From NCBI GenBank assembly GCA_002421865.1, contig DISE01000045.1, forward strand, positions 32,715 to 54,241: a stretch of 21,527 bases of DNA, in the 5' to 3' direction. A program made the translations under genes and the position numbers. The notes under the pieces were generated by a model. The model had not been told where the DNA came from, searched no databases, and saw nothing but the letters and a program-made list of their open reading frames with translations. This document shows positions 15,871 through 21,527 of this stretch, piece after piece (the stretch's first letter is position 1; the number at the start of each line of letters is the position of its first letter). Source of the DNA: Castellaniella sp. UBA6218 (lineage in GTDB: Bacteria; Pseudomonadota; Gammaproteobacteria; Burkholderiales; Burkholderiaceae_B).

Positions 15871-18470
15871 GGCGCCGCCGCTCCCTGCGTGACTACGCGG
15901 TCCTGGTGTGGCTCCTGGCCGCGGCCGTGGTCGCGGTGGCCCACCGGTGGGTCCCGGAATCCACGTGGCTCATGGTGCACCTGGTGGCGCTCGGTGCCCT
16001 GACCCACTCGGTGATGGTGTGGAGCGCCCACTTCACCGCGGCACTGCTCAAGACCCGCGACGACGACGCCACGCGGCGGCGGGCGGACGTACGGCTCGGG
16101 GTGCTCGCCGCGGGCTCGCTGCTGGTGTTCGCGGGTGTCCCGACGGCGCAGTGGTGGCTGGTCGTCGTCGGCGCTACCGCCGTCTCAGCGGCCGTGCTGT
16201 GGCACGGCGCCGTCCTCGTCCGCGACCTCCGCCGTGCGCTGCCCGGACGCTTCCGCATCTGCATCCGCTACTACGTCGCGGCCGCCGCCTGCCTGCCGGT
16301 GGGCGCCGCGTTCGGAGCGACGCTCGCCTGGGGCCTCGACGACCGTTGGCACGCAGCGTTCCTCGTCTCGCACACCATGACGATGCTCCTGGGCTGGATA
16401 GGTCTGACCGTCGTGGGAACGTTCGTGACCTTCTGGCCGACGGTGCTGCGGACCCGGATGGACGACCGCGCCGAGCGACTCGCGAAGCAGGTGCTTCCGG
16501 TCCTGATGTCGTCGATCGGCGTGGTCATCCTCGGCTCCATGATGGGCGTCCGAGCCGTGTCCGTGGCCGGACTGGTCCTGTACGCCGGGGCGCTGATCTG
16601 GTGGGGCCGCTGCCTGGTCGCTCCGCTGCGCGCCAAGCCGCCGCGTGAGTTCGCCGCGGCCTCGATCCTGGCCGGCGCGGTGTGGGCCTGTGTCGCGATC
16701 ATCGCGACCGCGGTCCACGTCGGCCACTCCGATGACGTCGAGCTGGCCTCCGGGTATCCGATGCTGGCGTCCCTGTGGGTGGTCGGCTTCCTGCTTCAGC
16801 TGGTGACCGGGGCCCTGTCGTATCTCCTGCCGTCGGTGATCGGCGGCGGCCCGCGGGTGGTGCGGGCGGGGGCGGCCGAGTTCGACCGCTTCGCGACCGT
16901 GCGGCTCGTCGTCATCAACGGCGGGCTGATCGCGTGGCTGACGCCGCTGCCCAGCTGGGTCAAGGTGACGGTCTCGGTACTCGTGCTGGCCGCGCTGGCG
17001 GCCTTCCTGCCGCTCATGGTGCGCGGCATCCGCGCCTCTGTCACCGAGCGCCGGCGCGCCGTGGCGGGAGTGCCCGCGGCCGAGATGCCGGAGCGCCGCA
17101 GCGCCTTCACCGGCGATGGGCTGGTGGCAGGGGTTGCCGCCCTGGCCATCGCGATCAGCGTGGGCGTGGGCCTGGACCCGGCGGCCGTGGGAGTCGCCCC
17201 CGTAGGGTCCGCGGCCGCCCCGGCGGCGGTGGCCGAAACCGGGACCACCGTCCGGGTCCAGGTCGCGGCCCGCGACATGAGGTTCGTGCCCGCCAGTGTG
17301 GAGGCGCAGCCCGGGGACCGGGTGATCATCGAGCTGGTGAACGAGGACCCCACCACGGTGCATGACCTGCTCGTCGGCACCGTCCGCACCCCCCGGTTGG
17401 CGCCCGGCGAGCGAGCGGAACTCGACCTGGGGATCGTGGGACAGAGCATGGCCGGCTGGTGCACCGTCGTGGGTCACCGGCAGATGGGCATGACGTTCGA
17501 CGTGGTGGTGGCTGGTGCACCCGCTGCGGAGACCGGGCCGCAGGCCGCCGCCCCACAGCACGGCCACCAGGGCGCCGGAGATCCGGACGCGGAGCTGAGC
17601 GCCGTCGTTGACCCCGTCGCGCCTCCGCTGACCCCTGAGACCGTCCGCCGCTACGAATTCCGCGTCACCGAGGTGCCCCTCGAGGTGGCGCCGGGCGTGT
17701 GGCAGCGGCGGTGGACGTTCAACGGCGGCAGCGTCGGGCCGACGCTGCGGGGGCGGGTCGGAGACACCTTCGAGATCACGCTGATCAACGACGGGTCCAT
17801 GGGGCACTCGATCGACTTCCATGCCAGCGCACTGGACCCGACGGGCCCCATGCGCACCATCGCGCCCGGTGAGCGCCTGACCTACCGGTTCACCGCGAAC
17901 CGCGCCGGGGTCTGGATGTACCACTGCTCGACGATGCCCATGAGCGCCCACATCGCCGCCGGCATGCACGGCGCCGTCATCGTCGAGCCCGAGGCCGGCC
18001 TGCCCGAGGTCGACCGGGAGTACGTGCTCGTCCAGTCCGAGATCTTCCTGGCCGACGCCGCCGCGACCGCCGAGGACGCGACCGACCTTGACGCCGACGC
18101 CGTGCTGGGCGAGCACCCGGACAAGGTCGTGTTCAACGGCGTCGCGAACCAGTACGACCAGGCTCCGCTGGTGGCCCGCACGGGGGAGCGGGTGCGGTTC
18201 TGGGTGCTCGATGCCGGGCCGAACCGGGCGACCAGCTTTCACATCGTCGGCGCGCAGTTCGACACGGTGTACCGCGAGGGCGGGTATCTGCTCAAGGAGG
18301 GCGTCGACCCCTTCGGGACCACGGGAGGCGGCGCGCAGGTCCTGGCGCTGGCGCCCGCCGAGGGCGGCTTCGTCGAACTGGAGTTCCCTGAGCCAGGCCG
18401 CTATCCCGTCGTGAGCCACGTGATGGTCGACGCGGAGCGCGGCGCCCACGGGTACGTCGAGGTGTCCTGA
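15867..18470 (+). CDS. nirK: Membrane domain-cupredoxin-copper nitrite reductase fusion (NirK type)
   Basis: An 867-residue fusion predicted to reduce nitrite to NO outside the membrane. Residues 1 to about 437 are a membrane domain of some 13 helices with histidines at 38, 47, 55, 162 and 169, including the motif HTMTMLLGWIGLTVVGTFVT. Residues about 458-550 form a cupredoxin with a complete type-1 copper set: His499, Cys532, His537, Met542. Residues about 570-867 are a two-domain CuNIR. Its type-1 ligands are His647, Cys687, His695 and Met700; its type-2 ligands are His652, His686 and His792; catalytic Asp650 lies in HSIDFH. The histidine that pairs with this Asp (His255 in A. faecalis numbering) aligns with Gln765 in NGVANQYDQAPL. 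The layout suggests electrons pass from the membrane domain to the cupredoxin to the CuNIR in one chain. The ATG overlaps the previous stop. A longer open frame upstream is antisense-style filler without family matches. Confidence 0.9.
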   Translation: MRRRRSLRDYAVLVWLLAAAVVAVAHRWVPESTWLMVHLVALGALTHSVMVWSAHFTAALLKTRDDDATRRRADVRLGVLAAGSLLVFAGVPTAQWWLVVVGATAVSAAVLWHGAVLVRDLRRALPGRFRICIRYYVAAAACLPVGAAFGATLAWGLDDRWHAAFLVSHTMTMLLGWIGLTVVGTFVTFWPTVLRTRMDDRAERLAKQVLPVLMSSIGVVILGSMMGVRAVSVAGLVLYAGALIWWGRCLVAPLRAKPPREFAAASILAGAVWACVAIIATAVHVGHSDDVELASGYPMLASLWVVGFLLQLVTGALSYLLPSVIGGGPRVVRAGAAEFDRFATVRLVVINGGLIAWLTPLPSWVKVTVSVLVLAALAAFLPLMVRGIRASVTERRRAVAGVPAAEMPERRSAFTGDGLVAGVAALAIAISVGVGLDPAAVGVAPVGSAAAPAAVAETGTTVRVQVAARDMRFVPASVEAQPGDRVIIELVNEDPTTVHDLLVGTVRTPRLAPGERAELDLGIVGQSMAGWCTVVGHRQMGMTFDVVVAGAPAAETGPQAAAPQHGHQGAGDPDAELSAVVDPVAPPLTPETVRRYEFRVTEVPLEVAPGVWQRRWTFNGGSVGPTLRGRVGDTFEITLINDGSMGHSIDFHASALDPTGPMRTIAPGERLTYRFTANRAGVWMYHCSTMPMSAHIAAGMHGAVIVEPEAGLPEVDREYVLVQSEIFLADAAATAEDATDLDADAVLGEHPDKVVFNGVANQYDQAPLVARTGERVRFWVLDAGPNRATSFHIVGAQFDTVYREGGYLLKEGVDPFGTTGGGAQVLALAPAEGGFVELEFPEPGRYPVVSHVMVDAERGAHGYVEVS

Positions 18471-18495
18471 CCGTCCCGCCGCTGAGGCGCTGGCC

Positions 18496-18526
18496 TAGGA
18501 TCGGAGTCGACCACTCGACGAAGGGA
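18496..18526 (+). promoter_or_regulatory. Possible -10 box and ribosome-binding site for the UGPase gene
   Basis: TAGGAT (18496-18501) resembles an actinobacterial -10 hexamer, and GAAGGGA (18520-18526) is a good Shine-Dalgarno sequence seven bases before the GTG at 18534. No convincing -35 is present at 16-18 bases. The site decides for the GTG start. The gene therefore probably has its own promoter, separate from the nirK operon 63 bases upstream. Confidence 0.4.
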
Positions 18527-18533
18527 AACCGCC

Positions 18534-19913
18534 GTGTCTGAAGCCGGCCTCAACGCCGCCCGCCAGAAGATGATCGACGCCGGGGTCGCCGCGCCGGCCA
18601 TCGAGGTCTTCTCCCGTTTCTACGAGCTCCTCGAGAGCGGCGCCACAGGTGTTATCCGCGAGGACACGATCGACCCGCTGCTGGACCCACCCATGCTGGC
18701 CGACGTCGACATCACCGAGGCGGAGGCCCGGGAGGCTATCGGGCAGACCGTCATCATCAAGCTCAACGGCGGCCTGGGCACGTCCATGGGGCTGGACAAG
18801 GCCAAGACGCTGCTCGAGGTCCGCGACGGGCTCAACTTCCTCGACCTCATCACCCGTCAGGTGCTGGCGGCGCGCGACCGCTACCACGCCCGGCTCCCGC
18901 TGCTGCTGATGAACTCGTTCCGCACGGAGGCCGACACGCTGGCGCACCTCGAGCAGTACCCGGAGCTGCCGGTCGACGGGCTGCCGCTCAGTTTTATGCA
19001 GAACCAGGAGCCGAAGCTCCGCGCCGATGACCTGACCCCGGTCGAGTGGCCGGCCGACCCCACGCTGGAGTGGTGCCCGCCGGGCCACGGGGACCTCTAT
19101 CCGGCGCTGGAGGGCTCCGGTGTGCTCGACCAGCTGCTCGAGGCGGGCTTCCGCTATGCCTGCGTGTCCAACGGCGACAACCTCGGCGCGGCCCCGAACG
19201 CGACCATCGCAGGGTGGTTCGCCCGCTCGGGGGCGCCGTACGCCGCGGAGCTGTGCCGCCGGACGGTCAACGACAAGAAGGGCGGCCACCTCGCCGTCCG
19301 GAAGGCCGACGGTCAGCTCATCCTGCGCGACACCGCCCAGACGGCCCCCGAGGAGATGGACTTCTTCACCGACGAGCACCGCCACCCGTTCTTCCACACC
19401 AACAACCTGTGGTTCGATCTGCGGGTCCTGCGCGAGACGCTCACCCAACGAAACTCGGTGCTCGGCCTGCCGCTGATCCGCAACGAGAAGACCGTCGACC
19501 CGTCCGACGGCGAGTCGACCCCCGTCATCCAGGTCGAGTCGGCGATGGGCGCGGCCATCGAGGTGTTCGAGGGCGCCACGGCGATCTGTGTGGGCCGGGA
19601 CCGGTTCCTCCCCGTCAAGACCACCAACGAGCTGCTGCTCCTGCGTTCGGACGTGTACGAACTCACCGACGAGGGGCGCCTGGTCTCGACGACCGAGACC
19701 TCGCCTGAGATCTCGCTGGACTCGCGGTACTACAAGAAGGTCGACAAGTTCGAGGCCCGGATCCCGGCCGCCCCGTCGCTGCGCGAAGCGGTGTCGCTCA
19801 AGGTGAAGGGGGACTGGACCTTCGGTGCCGGCGTCCGCGTCGTGGGTTCCGTGGAGCTTCCCGACGAGGGCGTGGCCCGCACGGTCCCGGACGGGTCCGT
19901 CCTCGGTGGGTGA
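18534..19913 (+). CDS. UTP-glucose-1-phosphate uridylyltransferase, UGP2 (eukaryote-like) type
   Basis: A 459-residue cytoplasmic enzyme making UDP-glucose from UTP and glucose-1-phosphate, for cell-wall and storage polysaccharides. It belongs to the large UGPase family (PF01704) rather than the short bacterial GalU type. Visible motifs are the nucleotide-binding KLNGGLGTSMGLDKAK (76-91), QNQEPK (156-161), WCPPGHGDLYPAL (180-192) and the substrate loop VSNGDNLGA (211-219). The C-terminal part is the short beta-helix (SLKVKGDWTFGAGV). The start is GTG with a good ribosome-binding site. Actinobacteria such as bifidobacteria and propionibacteria commonly use this type. It is unrelated to the nitrite genes before it. 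Confidence 0.93.
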   Translation: MSEAGLNAARQKMIDAGVAAPAIEVFSRFYELLESGATGVIREDTIDPLLDPPMLADVDITEAEAREAIGQTVIIKLNGGLGTSMGLDKAKTLLEVRDGLNFLDLITRQVLAARDRYHARLPLLLMNSFRTEADTLAHLEQYPELPVDGLPLSFMQNQEPKLRADDLTPVEWPADPTLEWCPPGHGDLYPALEGSGVLDQLLEAGFRYACVSNGDNLGAAPNATIAGWFARSGAPYAAELCRRTVNDKKGGHLAVRKADGQLILRDTAQTAPEEMDFFTDEHRHPFFHTNNLWFDLRVLRETLTQRNSVLGLPLIRNEKTVDPSDGESTPVIQVESAMGAAIEVFEGATAICVGRDRFLPVKTTNELLLLRSDVYELTDEGRLVSTTETSPEISLDSRYYKKVDKFEARIPAAPSLREAVSLKVKGDWTFGAGVRVVGSVELPDEGVARTVPDGSVLGG

Positions 19914-20247
19914 CCCCGAACTGGCGGCCGCCCTGGGGCTCGCCCTCACGGGCCGGCGCCTGCAGTTGTCCTCGCCGCAGCACCTCGCCGACGACCTGCG
20001 GCAGGCCGGCTTCGACGGCGACGCGCTGGTGCGGCTCCGCCGGGAGCGGCAGGCCGCGGGGGAGCCGTGGCCGTACCCGGTCCCACTCCATGAGCGGCGG
20101 GCCATCGGCTTCGCCCGGTTCGACGCCGCGCTGGCCGACGCGCGCTCGGCGCTGGGGCTGTCCGGGCTGACGGACGCGGTCCGCGCCAAGCGGCCCCTCA
20201 GCGCGGAGGAGCGCCGCCTGGCGGCGGACCGGCCGCCGCACTGGTGA
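19906..20247 (+). CDS. Small hypothetical protein coupled to the UGPase gene
   Basis: I do not recognise this 113-residue protein. It most likely begins at the GTG at 19906, overlapping the UGPase stop by eight bases; the ATG at 19825 would add 27 unlikely residues. It is soluble, mostly helical and rich in Ala, Arg and Leu. It has no transmembrane segment or cysteine. The most distinctive part is PWPYPVPLHERRAIGFARFDAAL near residues 56-78. Codon use is that of the neighbouring actinobacterial genes, supporting a real gene. Its stop directly abuts the stop of the convergent mscL with no base between. Being translationally coupled to the UGPase suggests, but does not show, a link to UDP-glucose use. 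Confidence 0.62.
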   Translation: MGDPELAAALGLALTGRRLQLSSPQHLADDLRQAGFDGDALVRLRRERQAAGEPWPYPVPLHERRAIGFARFDAALADARSALGLSGLTDAVRAKRPLSAEERRLAADRPPHW

Positions 20248-20613
20248 TCAGGGACGACCGGACGTCAGCGCGTCGCGGATCTCCTCCAGAAGCGTCTCGG
20301 TCTTGGTGAGCGCGGGAGCGTCCGCCTCCTCCCGGGCGAAGCGTTCCTTGGCCTTGGTGTAGGGCAGCACGACACCGAAGTACACGACCGTCGCGATGAT
20401 GAGGAACGCCACCAGCGCGGTGAGGAACGCGCCGACGGACACCCCGGCCGGCTTGAACGACGAGAAGTCCGGCGTGCCGCCCAGCAGCCCGAGGAGGTCC
20501 ATGAACATGGTGGTGAACGCCTGGACGACGGTGGCGAACGCGGCGCCGATGACGAATGCGACGGCGAGCTCGATGAGGTTGCCGCGCATGATGAAGTCCT
20601 TGAAGCCCTTCAC
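20248..20613 (-). CDS. mscL: Large-conductance mechanosensitive channel MscL
   Basis: A 121-residue inner-membrane channel that opens at high membrane tension and releases solutes after osmotic downshock; it works as a homopentamer. The family start VKGFKDFIMRGNLIELAVAFVIGAAFATVV contains the amphipathic N-helix and the first, pore-lining helix. The periplasmic loop is followed by the second helix (GAFLTALVAFLIIATVVYFGVV) and the charged C-terminal bundle. The start is taken as the GTG at 20613, preceded by GGAAGGAG six bases away. The ATG 45 bases upstream has no such site and adds residues not found in MscL. Confidence 0.95.
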   Translation of the reverse strand: MKGFKDFIMRGNLIELAVAFVIGAAFATVVQAFTTMFMDLLGLLGGTPDFSSFKPAGVSVGAFLTALVAFLIIATVVYFGVVLPYTKAKERFAREEADAPALTKTETLLEEIRDALTSGRP

Positions 20614-20661
20614 GGGGTGCTCCTTCCAGAGAGGTGACGACGTGCGACCCACCGGCACGGA

Positions 20662-20702
20662 CCGGCAGTTGCCGGCCGCATCGATGGGCCCCGGTCACCC
20701 TA
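20662..20702 (-). promoter_or_regulatory. Possible mscL promoter and leader hairpin
   Basis: In the 104 bases between the SAF-domain gene and mscL, TAGGGT on the minus strand (20702-20697) could be a -10 box. A hairpin CCGGC-AGTT-GCCGG (20662-20675) follows in the presumed leader. No -35 is evident. The hairpin could equally end the upstream transcript. Confidence 0.25.
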
Positions 20703-20717
20703 ACCGAATCCTGCGGC

Positions 20718-21347
20718 TCATGGCCCATCGGTGACACCGCTCAGCGCGATGCTCAGCTGACCTCCCTGGCCGAGAATCGCCACCATCGGCGCCGTCTCCA
20801 CCGGAACGTCCACCAGGAGCAGATCGCTCTGGCTGCTGCCGACCGCGAGCCCGGCAGGTTCGGCCCGCTCGGGTACTGCGGCGACCCGGGCGTCATCCGT
20901 GAGGACGTCCGCTGATTCGGCTCCCGCGACGATCAGCGAGACGCGGTCCCCGGGGCGCAGCAGCGGCCGCAGCCCTGGATCTGCGAGCGCGATCGGCACG
21001 ACGGCGCGACCAGGACCGACGGCGTCCGCGCCGGCCAGGAGGCCCGGTTGGAGGACGGTGCCCGCGGAGAGGGGGACGGCCGTCGTCGCTCCCACGGCGG
21101 CGGCCGCATCGTTCAGCGCATCCTTGGGAACGGCGTCGACGGGGAGGGCGGCCCGTCGGAGATTTTCAGCCGCGAGCGCGTGACCCGCGGGGACGTCGGT
21201 GGCGGCGATGAGGACCGGGGCGGTGGCGCCATCCGAGCCGGCGAGCCACTGGGCGAGTCCGAGGACCGACAGCCCGGCCAGCAGCGCGCCGATCGAGCGC
21301 CGGTGCCAGGAGACGAAGGCCGCGATGGCCGCGAGAGGTCTGGTCAT
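20718..21347 (-). CDS. SAF-domain protein, CpaB/RcpC-like
   Basis: A 209-residue membrane-anchored protein. A single N-terminal helix (about 17-37, IGALLAGLSVLGLAQWLAG) is followed by a SAF domain (about 43-105: VLIAATDVPAGHALAAENLRRAALP through AGTVLQPGLLAG). The rest is RcpC-like (RAVVPIALADPGLRPLLRPGDRVSLIVAG). CpaB proteins take part in Flp/Tad pilus assembly, but no other tad gene is visible. In actinobacteria such SAF proteins often sit alone between fmdB and mscL with no known function, which matches this arrangement. The ATG at 21347 lacks a strong ribosome-binding site; the protein start fits the family well. Confidence 0.82.
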   Translation of the reverse strand: MTRPLAAIAAFVSWHRRSIGALLAGLSVLGLAQWLAGSDGATAPVLIAATDVPAGHALAAENLRRAALPVDAVPKDALNDAAAAVGATTAVPLSAGTVLQPGLLAGADAVGPGRAVVPIALADPGLRPLLRPGDRVSLIVAGAESADVLTDDARVAAVPERAEPAGLAVGSSQSDLLLVDVPVETAPMVAILGQGGQLSIALSGVTDGP

Positions 21348-21399
21348 GCCGCCATGGTGGGCGGTCAGCGGCCCGATCCTCCGTTGTCCACAGCCCGGA

Positions 21400-21527
21400 T
21401 CAGGCCGTGGCGGCTCCCGCGGTCGCGGCGGGCTTCGGCGCGGCGGGCTTGGCGTCCGCCGCGGGCGCGGGGGCGGCGGTAGACGTCGCCGACTTCGTCG
21501 AACGGGAGTCGGTGGCGTAGAAGCCGG
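21400..21527 (-). CDS. FmdB-type zinc-ribbon protein, C-terminal fragment
   Basis: The last 41 residues of a protein read into the window from its right edge. It opens with GFYATDSRS, the typical end of the conserved region of FmdB-family regulatory/zinc-ribbon proteins, then a low-complexity Ala/Pro/Lys tail (PAADAKPAAPKPAATAG) to a TGA at 21402-21400. The zinc-binding cysteines would be in the missing N-terminal part. The same-strand order fmdB, SAF protein, mscL is a common actinobacterial arrangement, which supports the call. It is separated from the SAF gene by 52 bases. Confidence 0.75.
   Translation of the reverse strand, partial: GFYATDSRSTKSATSTAAPAPAADAKPAAPKPAATAGAATA

Noticed and set aside
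16185..18449. A 754-codon open frame antisense to the nirK fusion
   Set aside because: A low-complexity shadow of the copper nitrite reductase frame, with no recognisable motif or ribosome-binding site.
20614..20658. A longer MscL starting at the ATG at 20658
   Set aside because: It adds 15 residues not found in MscL; the GTG at 20613 has a strong ribosome-binding site and the family N-terminus.

Overview
The window reads as two unrelated genomes joined inside one gene. Bases 1 to about 11,050 look like a Gram-negative betaproteobacterium of the Bordetella/Achromobacter (Alcaligenaceae) kind: the solute-binding protein has a Sec signal peptide but no lipobox, the leucine codon is almost always CTG, there is a good sigma-54 promoter, and the ddp and nirC families have that flavour. 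From about 11,050 to the end it looks like a high-GC actinobacterium, perhaps Propionibacteriaceae-like: nirB-nirD-hemD(with winged helix)-cbiX order, a UGP2-type UDP-glucose pyrophosphorylase, and an fmdB/SAF/mscL neighbourhood. CTC/GTC/GAG codons rise sharply at the change. The switch falls inside nirB, in one of its most conserved stretches, and the frame stays open. I think a chimeric assembly is the likeliest explanation; a cross-phylum recombinant is the less likely one. The organism assignments are inferred from sequence features, not from a database search.

Left part. A truncated sodium:alanine/glycine (AGCS) symporter on + meets a Fis-type regulator with a degenerate receiver domain on -, with a long inverted repeat between them. 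A tight minus-strand operon follows: ddpX-ddpA-ddpB-ddpC-ddpD-ddpF, a periplasmic-binding-protein ABC importer plus a VanX-family D-Ala-D-Ala dipeptidase, consistent with recovering D-alanyl dipeptides as a nitrogen/carbon source. A 334-base divergent intergenic region separates it from nirC (nitrite channel) and nirB. This region holds a near-consensus sigma-54 promoter (GG-N10-GC), an NtrC-like dyad about 170 bases upstream of the expected transcription start, hairpins and an 11-bp-period direct repeat. Both flanking operons fit nitrogen-limitation (Ntr) control.

Right part. After the join come the C-terminal siroheme half of nirB, nirD, a uroporphyrinogen-III synthase fused to an OmpR-type winged helix, and a two-domain CbiX-type sirohydrochlorin chelatase. 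These are the assimilatory nitrite reductase and part of its siroheme supply. An AT-rich 30-base island then precedes a second, translationally coupled set: a DUF2249 protein, a hemerythrin-like protein, a polytopic membrane protein, and an 867-residue fusion of a membrane domain of about 13 helices, a type-1 copper cupredoxin and a two-domain copper nitrite reductase. This looks like a membrane-integrated respiratory nitrite-to-NO module with its own NO/iron-handling partners. All copper ligands are present, but the usual active-site histidine of the second reductase domain appears to be glutamine. The window ends with housekeeping genes: UGPase, a small unknown, mscL, a SAF/CpaB-like protein and the C-terminus of an FmdB-type protein.

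No rRNA, tRNA, CRISPR, IS element or phage gene was seen.
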